Assembly: GCA_003254925.1 (NCBI GenBank)
Contig: QANZ01047661.1
Location: 136,777 to 200,776 of the forward strand
Length of the DNA: 64,000 nt
From: Chamaecrista fasciculata
Lineage: Eukaryota; Streptophyta; Magnoliopsida; Fabales; Fabaceae
Direction of reading: 5' to 3'
The notes under the pieces were generated by a model, which was given only the letters and a program-made list of their open reading frames with translations, was not told the DNA's origin and did no database searches. Position numbers and translations under genes: made by a program. Shown here in pieces: positions 47,136-59,935 of the stretch (its first letter is position 1; every line of letters begins with the position of its first letter).

Positions 47136-47246
47136 CGATTCGATTCGATTCGATTAGGGACTGGTTGGGTTCAGATGATTATAGGGTTCGAAGCTTATGG
47201 ATTCATGAATGTGGGAGAAATGGGTTTGTGAGGGAGAGTAGATGAA

Positions 47247-47255
47247 TTTCCCGCC
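47247..47255 (-). promoter_or_regulatory. E2F-like site upstream of TOP3A
   Basis: TTTCCCGCC lies 112-120 bp upstream of the TOP3A start codon and matches the E2F core. The region between it and the start is leader-like. Confidence 0.5.
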
Positions 47256-48039
47256 TAAAAACTTCCCGGTTTCAGGGTTTTGTTTGTATAGAGAACTTGT
47301 ACTTCGCTTGGTTTTCAAATTGTCCAATAATAAATGAGATGAATTTGACCCGCGGTTCTTCACTTGTTTCTTAAATCAAGGGGTGAGAGTTCGAATTTTA
47401 CTTTAGTTATGAAAAACATTATGCGGCTAACCGTTGACTCTTGAATGGAGGACATGCGGCATAAGAACTCGACAGTGGATACTCTTATTTATACAAAAAA
47501 AAAAATTGTCCAGTTATAAATAATGGCAGTCAAACAAAATAAAGAAAAAAAAATGGCAAAAACACTCCATTGTCCCAAAATTTTACACTAATTGTCCACT
47601 CGTCCCTAATGTTTCACATTTTGGTCATCTTTCTCATCTACTCATACTTTAACTAAATATTAATGACAAATTTAATGTGAGAGATGACATGTAATGTAAA
47701 ATTGACCAATATTCATTCATAATTTTGATCTTATTCATGGTGATTTTTTGAAGGACAACAATTTAAATATTTTTTTTATATTTTTATTATAATTAAGGTT
47801 CATTCAAAATCAAAATCAAAATCCCAATCATCTCAATCTGTTCAGTTATAAGTCTTATTTATATTATTTCTCTTTTAGTTCATGCAAAAAAATTATTTTT
47901 AATACTCTAGATTTATCATAATTGATAATGAACAATTTTTTCCACCCATGCCATATGTAATTATTAATTTATTCAATGAAAATTTATCAAGGATATTTTT
48001 TAAAAGATAATTTTGATTTTTAAAAATACTTAGAGTAAA

Positions 48040-48780
48040 GTTGTAGGTTTTGAGTGCAATACAGGATAAATTAAACTGGGTGTATTGTCCCCAAGTAAAG
48101 AAACAAAAAGGTGTGGATTGCATGATGATCTCTCCAAGAATGTCAGCTAAAGAAAGAGCCAAGAATCTAACTCAAGAAGAAGATCTTCTTCCCAAGAACA
48201 AAAAAATGAAGGAAGACGAAACTGATTTGTCTTGCGTTCCAGATTCGTATAGAAATGCAGTGTCAAGGGATGACTGTACTGCGACACATACTGTAGAACT
48301 GATGGGAACAACTGTAATTGAAGTGCCTAATCCGCAAGAGATGGATGGAAATAGTCTTGGCGGCAATCAAGATCCTAAGAAAGATGAAGGAATAACATTT
48401 GTTAAAGATAACGAAGGGGGCGAATCTTGCATCATTATTAATATTGACAAACAAGAAAGAGCCTTAATGGCACAACCTCTTAGTAAGACATTGATTATAA
48501 AATTGCTGGGTCAAGAAGTGGGATTCAATTTCCTTGCCAAGAAATTGAATGAGCTATGGGAACTATGGAAATTATTGATCTTCCATATAACTACTATAAA
48601 GACTACAACTTTGTACTGTGCGAAGGTCCATGGATGATATTAGATCATTATTTGACTGTTAAGAAATGGTTTAATACATTTGATCCTTCAACCGATCAAA
48701 TTTCAACAGTCTCGGCTTGGTTGAGATTGCGCATATATATTATGATTTATTTCTTGTTTTTCCTAAGTAATAATATATAA
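48040..48780 (+). pseudogene. LINE ORF1 fragment (DUF4283-type)
   Basis: The frame from 48050 contains ERALMAQPLSKTLIIKLLG and FLAKKLNELWELW. A shift at ~48590 continues in another frame with DYNFVLCEGPWMILDHYLTV and KKWFNTFDPSTDQ. This is the nucleic-acid-binding ORF1 domain of plant L1 LINEs. Endonuclease and RT are absent. It lies in the intergenic space between the divergent TOP3A and farnesylcysteine lyase genes. The LINE at 16390 has the related words TLIIKLL at ~16785. Confidence 0.8.
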
Positions 48781-49943
48781 ACTTATAAAAAATATGTTGA
48801 ACATGAGTGATTCAAAATTAGATATTAAAGGAGAAAATGACAATTAAAATTTAAGATTTGAGAAATGGAAATTGTGAATGATAATGGCAATGATAGTGAG
48901 TTAGTGATTGAGGTGAGAGATTTTTATTAGACATTGAAAAATATCTTAAAAACCATGATAAATTATATGATGATCAAAAGAACAATAATATTTTTTTTAA
49001 ATATAATCATTTTTAACAAATATCTATATCTATATCTATACTATACACACAAATATTAGTAGTTTCATCATTCGGTAAAAATTTATATAAATATAATCAA
49101 TTTAATTTGATTAATAAATTCTTAATCTAAACAAATTACATAATTCAATTCAATATATTTTTAACCAAATCAAATAATACTAGTTGTTTAATTTAGTTAA
49201 ACTTTATTTCAGTTGGATTTTATGATAAAATCCATGAAGATCAAATTTGACAAGCTATATATGTATGTGTGAATTGAGAAATGAGGGGGAAAGTGGGTGG
49301 GAAAAAGCAGAGTATGCACATGAGAGTAGTGTGAGTGTGAGGGATCCGTCATTCATTCCAGAATCGCGGAACTCAAAAGTCAAAACAACACCAACACCTA
49401 ACCCACATGCACATACATATATTTTTAACCTCTACACTTCACTTAGCCTAATTTTTTAATTTTTTAATTCAATAATTTTAACCAACTATAAAGGAGTGGA
49501 ATATTTTTCAAAAAATGCAACAATAAAAATTATAGGACTAAACTAAGACCTTTGCCAAAATTATAGAATCGAATTGAGACCTTTACCAAAATTGTGGGAG
49601 TAAAATGCACTTTAGTCCAAAAAAAACAATATATGAACCAAGTTAGTAACTGAGCACAACTCGATTGGAAAATACGAATTCTTTAAAAGAGATAAGATAC
49701 GAATTACGAATCAAATCCTACTGGATGAGCTGAGAAATTGAATAATCAGTAATCACGATTATTCATCAATATAAAATAGGATAGAATAATCAGTAATTAC
49801 GATTCAAGAGTGAATAGTCAGAAGATCATGAATTTTATTTTTAAAAAAATGAAGACAGCTGATGATGACTATAGCGTAGAATGCGATATTTATAGTCTGT
49901 AGATGACTGTAGACGGAGAAGAATCTCGAATCCGACGAGCACG

Positions 49944-52900
49944 ATGTACCCAACGGCGATAATCCTTACTCTATTGACTTCTCTTGCTATCTCTCTAGCT
50001 CAACAATCCTCCGATGCCGCATCTCCGCCGCAAACCACCGTCTGCATCATCGGCAGCGGCATCGGCGGCTCCTCACTCGCCCATTTCCTCCGCAAGTATT
50101 CCCCTAATTCCTCTCCTCCGATCACTATTCGAATGTTCGAGAGAAACGGCGTCGTTGGGGGTCGTATGGCTACTGTAAACGTTGCGGGCGATACATTTGA
50201 AGCTGGAGCTTCCATTCTTCACCCTAAAAACTTCCACGCATCGAATTACTCAAAGCTTCTTAATCTCGAGGTGAAGAAGTCGGCTTCTGATTCATTATCT
50301 TTGGGTATCTGGGATGGGAAGAAGTTTGTGTTTAAAACACTGCAAGTTATTACAGATATTCCGTTCATCGATAAGCTCGTCGCGCTCGCTAATTCGGTGC
50401 GCATGTTCATCCGCTACGGATTGTCACTTCTTAAAATGCAACATTTCGTTGAGGTTTCTCGTCTTTTCTTCATCTCTCTGGTTTTCGTTTTATTTGATTA
50501 AACAGCGCTCTTCTTCTTCTTCTTCTTGTAATTCTTCATCTTTCTGACATATTTGCAATTTAGAGTACTGTGGACAAATTCTTGAAGTACTATGAGGAAC
50601 CTGCCTCGAGACCCATTTTCGAGACCGTGGATGAGATGCTGAAATGGGCTGGTCTGTATAATCTTACAACCAGGACTTTGCAAGATGAAGTGGTTGATGT
50701 TGGGCTGTCTCCCTTGTTGACTAGAGAACTTGTCACTGTACGAGATCTGATTATGCCCCTTTTTATATCACATGTTTAATCTTTCAGCGATTCTGTGTAA
50801 TGAATTGATCATACTTATTTTGTGTTTGTGGATAGCTTCATTATAACAGACTTTTATATAAAAGCTAGAAAAATGGTCAACAATTTATTTGCTTAAAGAA
50901 AATTCAGTCTAGGGGGGCTAGATCAGTTTGATATAGTTCTTTAAGTGTATGATCAATATGACATAGACTGTGGAGATAGATGCGTTAATCAAGGTTATGG
51001 TTTACTTGGATTGTGTGTTTCTCACTGCTTGATTATGTTTCAATTATGTGCTGATCTAACAGCGGTAATGGGGTTCTGTGGAAGTATTATGGTACTACAA
51101 AACAAGCAGCCTGGACACATAAAGTCTCACGGAGGAACTGGCATGAGTTTGGACTTTTAAAATAGCCTAGATCTCTCATTAGAAATTATTGCTAATGCAT
51201 ATTTTGAATCTTTCAAGCCCTTTGTGAGTGCACTCACTTGTTGGTCGTTGAATTAGAGGCCTAAAGGTTGGCCAATTTATTGTTTTCCACTTGTCGTCTA
51301 AGCCTCTTGTTGTAAGTTTGAGGCAATTACTATTTTCTATTTTTCTTTCCATGTGGCTTCTTAATGGTTTTGATTGACAAGATGGTTGATTCACATAATT
51401 TTCCATGTTTTATTTTAAGTGAGTTGTGGGTTGATCCCTTCCATGTGCTGATATATTAAGTTGCTGAATATGAGATATACAAAGCTTAATCAGAGTATCT
51501 TCTCCTGTTTATTAATACAGGTCATCACACGAATTAATTATGGCCAAAGTGTATATATCAGTGGGCTTGCTGGTGCAGTTTCTTTGGCAGGGTCAGGTGG
51601 AGGATTATGGTCAGTTAAAGGAGGAAACTGGCAAATGGCTGCTGGACTGATTAATCAATCGGACGTTACATTGCACCTGCATGAAGAGATCGAATCCATT
51701 GCTAACCTTGGAAATTATTATGAACTCAACTCCACTAAAGGAAACAGCTATACCTGTGAAGTTGCAGTGGTTGCTACACCTCTTGATGAGTTAAACATTC
51801 AATTTACTCCTCCAATTTCAATTCCCGAAAGAAAATTGCAGCACACCCATGCAACTTTTGTTAGGGGCCTTTTAAACCCTGTAAGTATCCTGGAATTCGG
51901 AAGCTTGCTGACATTATATAAATTTTTTGTCCTCGTCAGTGTGATGCCTTTTCTCTTTAATTTCGATTGCTTCTACACCTAATTCTCATGTTTTGTGGAA
52001 CGTGAAGGCATATTTTGGTCTGAATGCTGTGACAGAAATTCCAGAGCTTGTGGCCACATTGGAGGATCCTAACCTCCCATTTACAAGCATCTCAGTTCTG
52101 AAGAAGTATGATGAAAAGGATGTAACTTATAAGATATTCTCTCGTCAATCAATGACAGACACATTGCTGGACAGCATCTTTATGTAAGTGTTATTAGCTA
52201 GCTGTTTAATTAATTTTTATCTTTGCTGGAGAGCTGAATTCCTGTTGCTGCTGGAAAGTATCTTCACTATTCAGCTAAATATCATCAGCTAATTGTTTAA
52301 TTAAAATTTTCTGTGCTGGAAAACTTGAGTCATGCTGCTGATTTATGCAACAATACCCTTTGTCTAAACCTGCTCAGTACCAGTTAGAAGGGTTAAAATG
52401 CCTAAACTTTCCTGAACTATAGGCAATGTGCAGTATTATGGCTATTATTAATTACAATAGTTAATTATAAATTCGAATCAATGCAAAATACAACAACAAT
52501 CATAAAATTATAGAAAAACTTAATTTTTTTGAATGAAAATCTTACCATAAGGGATATTTTGCATAAAATCAAAAGTTCATGAAGTCTTCCATTACTTTTT
52601 AAAGTTTGGAGATTGTTTTAGATAGTTACCAGAGTTTAGGAAGGTTTTATTATGCATTTTAGTCTGGTCCATAATTAAGGTAAACAGTGAGTCCATATGT
52701 CAAACCTAATATCATTTTTTTACTTTGATTAATCGTATATGCCCAAGGTACAAAATGAGATGGAACCTACTGTTGAGTGTTGACATTTTCTCACTATGTT
52801 TCTTGAGATTTGGATTTTTGTCCTCCCATTCCCCTCTTCACAAGAATGAGAAGGACAAAAAGGGTCTTGAGCCAAATTTTAACTCTTTTTTTTTAAAAAA

Positions 52901-53185
52901 ATTATAACTATTGGCAGTGTAAGAAAAGAGACTGTTCGGATAAACTGGGCTGCTTACCCTCACTACAATGCTCCAGAGGTATTTGCACCATTTATATTGG
53001 ATGGTCGCCATTTGTACTACATCAATGCATTTGAGAATGCAGCTAGCTCAATGGAAACAAGCGCTGTAGCAGCTGAGAATGTTGTTCGGCTCATACTGTC
53101 TAGACATATAGGCAAAACATTTGTGCATTCATCTAAGTCATCTGATAGCTCTCATGCAGAAGAGGGAATCCATTTAGATTTGTGA
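49944..53185 (+). CDS. FCLY: Farnesylcysteine lyase / prenylcysteine oxidase (495 aa)
   Basis: This FAD-dependent thioether oxidase cleaves farnesylcysteine, released from turned-over prenylated proteins, to farnesal and cysteine; in Arabidopsis loss alters ABA response. Five exons: 49944-50453, 50564-50737, 51521-51880, 52008-52183 and 52918-53185, in total exactly 496 codons with stop, close to the ~500 aa family length. An N-terminal signal peptide (MYPTAIILTLLTSLAISLAQ) points to the secretory or lysosomal/vacuolar route. The Rossmann FAD motif is VCIIGSGIGGSSLAHFLRKY (~residues 33-52). VGGRMATV and FEAGASILHPKN follow. Later conserved words are INYGQSVYISGLAGAVSLAG, GGLWSVKGGN, VVATPLD, RINWAAYPHYNAPE and YYINAFENAASSMETSA. 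It is divergent from TOP3A with 2.8 kb between starts. No disruption seen. Confidence 0.93.
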
Positions 53186-53983
53186 TTTTGCAGTAATAGT
53201 AATATAATAAATATATAGTCATGTTGTTAAAACTGTCACCAAGTTTGGGTGATGTTGAAAGTTGTGTAAATTAGCTTATATGCAAGTACAAATTTTACAT
53301 CTTTCAATTGTTACGTGTATTGTGAGAGTGATCTTATTGGAGTTTTTTTTCTACTTTTGTTCTCTTGGATCTTGCTCTCCTGGCTTCGCTTTGTATGGAT
53401 AATCAAGTTACGACTTACGATTGGTATGAAATAAACAAAGTTAAAGTTAAACTATGAAATTTAACCCATCCCATGTTTAAGTTAAATAAATTATATATAA
53501 TCCTTTTTTTTTTTTTCTGTTGATACAATTGATGAAATTAAACAATCCTCTACATCTTATATTCTCTATCAAAGCCAAAAATGCATTGTTTCCCCCTCGG
53601 AATCAACTGTTCTTCATTTTACTACTTAAGACACCATCTTTCTTCTCACCTGACTGATCAACATCATGTGCTTAAAAGTTAACATCAAGTATTTCTTCCT
53701 CCAAAAGTGAAGACAGAAGGAAACGTACAACCTTGTGAAGAAAGATGAAACTGATTTATCATCTAACACTTAAAATGGTGTCCCCTTATATGACTCAGGT
53801 TGAAACTGATTTATCATATATACATATTTGTACGGATTACATGTCACTGGAAACACTGAATCCAATCTGAATTCCATCAATTGCATAAAATTTAGAACAG
53901 ATTTTGTAAGGAAAAGACTTAGGTAAATTCCTTATATCACCAAAATTTGCATAGTAGCTGACCGGTTTAATTCACAAGTTTCT
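53186..53983. other. Convergent 3' region between FCLY and VPS20
   Basis: This holds the 3' UTRs of both genes and AT-rich spacer; no other feature was seen. Confidence 0.5.
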
Positions 53984-56435
53984 TCAGGCTGGCAATGGTT
54001 CCTCCATAACTGCAACACCATAAATCATAAATAGTCAGCCAATTTATTTTCTTTTTCTTCTTTTCTTTTGTCGGGAGTGGGTGAGGATAGACAGAGAGGG
54101 AAAGGTACCTTTTCTTTTGGTAGAAACTTCAGCATCATCTGCAACTGGTGCTTTGGTAGGGACATCAGGAAGGTCCAATTTCTCATTGATTTCTTCAGGC
54201 ACTGATGTAGGAACTTCTGGAAGATCTTGAACTGTAAGCTGAAGACAAGAATGGTAGCTCTCAAGTGAGTCACTGTATACAATAACTGATAGGAGCATGC
54301 TTCTATACCTATCATACATTCATGCATCTATGTTCGATTGAGAAAAGTTCTTTTGCAATTGGCTGACTTGGTTTATGTGATTATTTCCTTTATCATAATC
54401 TTAAATTTGAACTAAGAAGCTTGGACACTAAAACAAACATAAGACAGAGCAAAGTCTCAAGTTTTAAGTACTGTTTGAGTGTTGCAACATGTCTAATGGA
54501 ATGATATACATGTATGGCTTGACATGCCACATTTCATCTTAAAGATGCATTCATCACATTATAACTAACAAAAGCATCACTAACTAGGCTAATATAAGAC
54601 TCAGATCTTACATTGGATACACAAAAGAAAAAAAATGTTATATACTATTTAACAATACCGAAATGATTAAACAAAAAATCAACTGCAACAGTTCTGGGTT
54701 GATAAGACTGGAGATTGGAATAGATTAGAAGTTAATAAAAATAACAACATTTGAATATCCATATACCTGAGTTTCCAAGTTCTCAAATTCTGCTAAAATC
54801 TCCTCCTCATCTTCTGTGGACAACTTCTCCCCTAATATTGCATTGATTTCCTTGAGATTCAATAAAAATTACGACATCAATCAGTAAGCCTCAATATAAC
54901 CAGGAAAAAAGAGACAAAATTTGACAAGAAAAATAAGTGATCTGAGATTGCCAAACACAGCTTGAGGTCCAACGTTCCCATCAAATCAGTATAACCCGAG
55001 TGAAAATGATCTAGACAATAAAATCAGTTTATATTATGAAATTGAAAGTAGCAGGATCAGGACATGGGTGAAGTTAAACTCACATCTTGATAAGCTTTAG
55101 CCTCTGCAGTATCTCACTCTGTATAGCTTTCAATGCATCATTGATTGCCGCTCTTCAAACTTTCATAGACACAGCCTTCTGCTTGCTTGCTAACTCAATA
55201 TCTGATAACTGATTGAAAAGAATAAGGGCATGTACTTTTTGCATATGTTGTGCGTGCATTCAAGTTAAGAGAAACCAGTATTCCTTTGTAACTATCAAAC
55301 AACAGTATAAGGGTGTAAAATGTAAAAGTGTTCTGTAGTTACAATTCAACTAAATCAGTTAGGTTTGAATCTGATTTAGTTAATTGTTAGTCAGTTTAGT
55401 TTGCTGAGCTGGATGCCATTACATAAGTATATAAATACTTGTAATAATTCCTTCTGTTCAATTAAGCAATATATCATTTCTTTCTCTATTCCATTTTCAT
55501 TAACACAGTAATCCCATCCGAATACTTAAACAAACTATTGAGTTAGCAATTAGTTACTATTGGAAAAGAATGAGGAGAAGAAGAAGAAAAGATGAATATA
55601 ATAACAGATAATTATGAATTGGATATTAAACTATTACTTGTTGCTCAACATTTATAAGCCATGCATCGACTTGCTTCAACAATTCTTCTTGTGTCATCTT
55701 TTTCTTTAGTGCCAACGAGGCCCTATCCTTCTTCTTTTCACGAATCAAGTCTCTTGCAGCTTGCTTCTCTGCTTCAATAACAGCTTCAAGCTGGAAAAAT
55801 AGAAATCCAAAAGAAATAAAATAACTACTTGACCAGGCAGTTAATAGAACTCCAAAAGACCTTGAGTTTGAGTTATTGAAATAAGTGTGAATTTTACAGC
55901 TTGCACACTTATTTCACACAAACACATGCATGCTATTTACACCCTGAAGTCCTGAACACTTATTTCACTAACTCAAACTCGCCATAAAGAACGGCATTGA
56001 AAAAATGGACACAAACACAATGTGCAATTCTATAATTAGCTTTAACGAATAAAGAAAATTACCCCTAACACTGCAAACTTTTATTAGTTAAGTGAAGGAA
56101 TTATGTCCGCTTTACAAATAGTGGAGACTTGAGTTTCAATTTGGAGATGTTTCAGTTTATATCCTTGCTAATGTAATTTCCATTACAGAGATTGATCATT
56201 TTGAAACTCCTTCATGCCCAGATAGAACTGGATTCAACATCATCCCTATGAAATCAACAACTATCACTGAAATCCCATGGCATAAATTTAGAGGAAAGAA
56301 AAACAAACAAAATAAAAGATAGTCGTGTTGAACCATCTGTTCATATTGGGAAAGTCTGCGTCTCTGGGTCTTGAGTGCGAGGATTGCTCGATCTACATCG
56401 GTAACCTTCGGTTTTTTCACAAAGAGATTTCCCAA
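53984..56435 (-). pseudogene. VPS20: VPS20/CHMP6 ESCRT-III subunit gene with disrupted exon 3
   Basis: VPS20 bridges ESCRT-II to SNF7 in multivesicular-body formation. Exons by homology: 56334-56435 ([20 protein letters not shown], with the N-myristoylation Gly2), 55638-55790 ([19 protein letters not shown]), 55084-55208, 54767-54850 (ILGEKLSTEDEEEILAEFEN), 54109-54238 (LPEVPTSVPEEINEKLDLPD) and 53984-54009 (MEEPLPA stop). Exon 3 starts normally (LSDIELASKQKAV). It then has a 2-nt insertion, giving an early TGA, a 4-nt insertion and a ~34-nt deletion. It is 125 nt where the family needs 153. All splice sites and the other exons look intact. Either a recent pseudogene or local sequence error; an intact copy elsewhere is likely. 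Identity is secure, disruption likely. Confidence 0.85.
55329..55505 (+). mobile_element. Possible short solo LTR in VPS20 intron 2
   Basis: The TGTTCTG...TTAACA boundaries, a TATA-like GTATATAAATACTTG and a downstream CAATTAAGCAATATATC resemble small copia LTRs. No clear target duplication was seen. Confidence 0.35.
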
Positions 56436-57159
56436 TTCCCATCAATCAAGTGATCAGCATTGAAAAAAAAAAAGGAAAAAAGGAGTGCCTCTCTACCTTG
56501 AATCCAAAAACTTTCCATTTTGCCGGGTTCTAGCCGGGAGGGCATTCTATTTATGGAAATTCTTAATTTTAAATTAATTAAAATGCAAAAAAAGAGAAAA
56601 AAAAATGAAATGAGGCATTTTGCGCTAGTAATATATATTTTCTATTTTTCTTCACAATTTTTTGAACTTGTAATATAATAGATAGATAAGTTCCCATATA
56701 ATTGTTATATAATATCATTAACAATTTTTTGAACTCATATAATTGTTATATAAATAGATAGATATGAACTTATAATATGATACTAAGCAATATATATAGT
56801 ACAAAAAAGATTCGTAACACAAAAACTGCTCATGATATGTGTAATACAAAAAAGATTCGTAACTCAAACAGACTTAAATAGTTGATGTTTGCAAAAAAAA
56901 AAATGATGGACCAAGATGTATATTTTCAATATTTAGGGACTAAATCATAATTTTAGAATAAATTTAAAGACTAAAAAGTAATGCAAATACGAATTATATA
57001 TAACATGATTTATAAAAAATGAATTAATATGAAATTTTGAAAAAAATGTAAGAGATGACGTGACAACTTTATCAGGCATGTAAATTGTCAAATGCAAAAT
57101 GGCACGAGGAGGCTCACGACACAACTTTATATAGTATAATCCATAATTGATTACTATTA
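56436..57159. other. Intergenic region upstream of VPS20
   Basis: This is VPS20 leader/promoter followed by AT-rich spacer. AAAAAGATTCGTAACACAAA and its variant occur twice (~56803 and ~56847). No gene. Confidence 0.45.
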
Positions 57160-57541
57160 GATAAAGTGCACTTTTGGTCCTATTATTTTTGTTCAGGTCT
57201 CACTTTAGTCTTATAAATTTTTTGTTATATTTTTTGTCTCATATCTTTGAGTCAAGTTGTAAAATTCATCCCATATCTTTTGGTCAGGTTCTCATATCTT
57301 TGTGTTAGGTTAAATAATTGATCTTATATCTTTGGGTTATGTAAGATTGATGGTGAAAATTTTTGCAAAGATACGAAATTAATTCTGCAACCTAACCAAA
57401 AGATAGAGGACTAAAAGTGATAGAGAACCAAATCTACAACTTGAATAAAAGACATGAGATAACAAATGTAACAAAAAAAAAATTATGGACCAAATTGAAA
57501 CCTCACCCCAGTTTTTTATGACCAAAAGTGCACTTTAACGT
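57160..57541. mobile_element. Fold-back MITE, TAAAGTGCACTTTTGG type
   Basis: The ends are GATAAAGTGCACTTTTGG and CCAAAAGTGCACTTTAACGT. The flanks TTACTATTA and TTACTATTT match at 8 of 9. It shares end sequence with the element at 30274-30663. It sits ~250 bp upstream of the PsbP-domain gene start. Confidence 0.75.
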
Positions 57542-57788
57542 TTACTATTTTGCTTTGCCTCTCTTGCTTCCAGTTGTGGAAAGTCGAAAGTACCCCTAAA
57601 ATTTATAACTAATACCGTCTTAATCAGTCTCTTCCTTCCTTCACTGGAGTGGGGGGGACTCTGGATAACAACTTTACGGAACGCCTGCCTCTCTTCTTTC
57701 TCATTCTCAAATTTCAACTATTCATTCCATCAAACACTAATAAGTTAAGAGCTTCGCTAAGCGCTTAATTTCACCTTCTTCTTCTTCG

Positions 57789-59935
57789 ATGGCTTTGAAA
57801 TCTTGCTTCTCCGTTTTCCAGAACAGCTTTTTCCATCAAACCTCTGGATTATTCATTCATGCTTCTCGCAAAACCTTCGTTTCAACTGTGTTTGTCAAAC
57901 CTAATTCATCTCTATCAGCTCAAACTTGCGATTGCAATCCAGGAAGCAGCTACGAAGAACCCTTTTTAACTAAGAGGAGGCTTAACCTCACCGTTGTGGC
58001 AATGTTGGTTTGTGGCATTTTGCCTGATATGTACAATCAAGTGTTGGCTGAAGAAATTGAGCTTGAGAGGTATACAGATTCAAAGGAGGGTTTCACTCTC
58101 CTGAAACCCTCGTCTTTCATGAAGGTATTTTATTTATTTTGTTCGCTTCTCAATTGGACTTCCGTTCCATGTACATTATTAATCTGATCAATTAATAAAT
58201 TAAGTTATACACTTTACTCCTTGAGAAAGTCATGGACTCAAAGGTTGTTTAGTTCTCCAAGCCTATTTTATAGTGACTACAAAATCATTAAAATGTATTG
58301 GTTTCATGATTGAATATTAGAGAGGGTAAAGCAGACCAATTTTTCGGCCCAAAAAGAAAACAGACCAATTTATATGTTTCCTCTTTGAATTAAGAGTAAA
58401 CTAATAATTTGGTCTCTGAAAGATCGGCAAGCTGACAACTGAAAGATTGAAATGTACAATTTAGTCTTTCACGGACTAAATGTGTATTTTAATCTTTCAG
58501 GAATTGAGTTGTCAGCTTGATGATCGCTTGATGATCTTTCAATGACCAAATTGTTAGTTTATTCTTAAATTAATATATGTTTAGAATATTATAGAAAAGT
58601 AGGATTTTCTCTTAAGAGAAGAATCTTTGTGAATCTGGTGAACAGGTTGATAAAGCAGGGGCAACTGTATTGTTTCAAGAAGAAAATGCGGGAAGTAACA
58701 ACATTGGAGTTGTGGTGAACCCAGTTCGTCTTGCAAGTCTTGAAGAGTTTGGAAGTCCTGAATTTGTAGCTGATAAGCTTATACAAGCGGAAAAACGTAA
58801 GGTAACTGTTTGTTCAAATGCTTCTGTAACCATTGTAAATTCGGGATAAATCTTTGCAGTCTTTTCTGCACTCTCTCACAAGAGTTGATTTAGTGTTGTT
58901 ATTTCAGTTCCTGAGTTTTTGAAATGTTTAATTTAGTTATAAAAAAATTATGATTCTTTGCAATTTAGTTGTCTGAATTGTACATTGATAGAGTGTTCAT
59001 AGAGATACTAACTTGTTATGAGTCATAATTTCTTTTCGACTAAATCAAACATTTCAAGAAAAATAGAGATTAAAATAACATGTTCATATAATTTATGGAC
59101 TAAAATGTCAGTTTACTCTTACAATAACTAAAATGTAAATACACTGATTTCACAGCAAACAAAAAATTGTTAACATATAACCTGGACTGCAGAGTATCCA
59201 TTAGCTGTAAATTCATGTCTGGTAATACTAGCGGTTGTCTATCTTGGTCATGATTAGAAGAATTCCCTTTAAAGCCCCCATCAGCATTCTGTTTTATGTT
59301 ATGCAGAAATGCTAATTTGGAGAATTTACATGATCTCCATTATATATTTGTTTTTTAAGTTTTCATTTTTGGTTAAAATTTGGCTCGACCTAAGAATTAG
59401 ATATGCTGAATAGAACCAGATGATATATCAAGAGTTCGCTATACCGTGTTTAAGAAAAAGATTGCAGCTATTTTGTTTACACACAAAAAAAAAACAGTTG
59501 CAAAATGCAGTAATTGGTGCTAAAAGAGTAGATAAGCAAAAGGTTCATTTATGAAACTTTATAGTTGGTGCTAAAAGACATTTGTGTAGTTTTATTATTT
59601 TAAGTTTCAATGGTTAAAATGAAAGCTTTTGCTTAAAACACATAGCATCATTTTATTATATTGTGGTTCAGGAAAGTACAAAGGAAGCTGAGGTGATTAA
59701 AGTGGCGCAGAGATCAGGGGAGGGAGGTGTACAAGTTTACGAGTTTGAATACAAGATTGATAGTACAAGGGGAGGAATGAAAAGGATATTTTCTGCAGCA
59801 TTTGTGGCCTCCAAGAAGCTCTATCTTCTTAATATTGCTAACTCAGATAAGCCTGAGAGCCCCCTTGACATGCATAAGAGAGTGATATTAGAGCAAGTGC
59901 TTCATTCCTTTGACGCAGCAGCAACTTTGGCATGA
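57789..59935 (+). CDS. PPD2: Chloroplast PsbP domain-containing protein, PPD2-like (251 aa)
   Basis: The product is probably a thylakoid-lumen protein of the PsbP superfamily, related to the oxygen-evolving-complex extrinsic subunit but of accessory role. Three exons: 57789-58124, 58646-58801 and 59672-59935, exactly 252 codons with stop. The N-terminus is Ser-rich and low in acidic residues (chloroplast transit peptide), followed by KRRLNLTVVAMLVCGILPD, a hydrophobic second signal, and cleavage likely near VLAEEIELER. The PsbP fold follows: YTDSKEGFTLLKPSSFMK, ATVLFQEENAGSNNIGVVVN, FGSPEFVADKLIQAEKRK, STKEAEVIKVAQRSG, VYEFEYKIDS and HSFDAAATLA. The subfamily name comes from remembered similarity and could be a neighbouring PPD. 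Intron 1 carries a small MITE. Confidence 0.85.
58391..58567. mobile_element. ~180-bp palindromic MITE in PPD2 intron 1
   Basis: TAAGAGTAAACTAATAATTT on the left is inverted to AAATTGTTAGTTTATTCTTA on the right. Inner arms CTGAAAGAT/ATCTTTCA also pair. It is non-coding. Confidence 0.7.

Noticed and set aside
46899..47231. 110-codon plus-strand frame
   Set aside because: It is the antisense shadow of TOP3A exon 1.
48050..48637. 195-codon frame as a host gene
   Set aside because: It reads as LINE ORF1 and continues only after a frameshift, so it is a transposon remnant.
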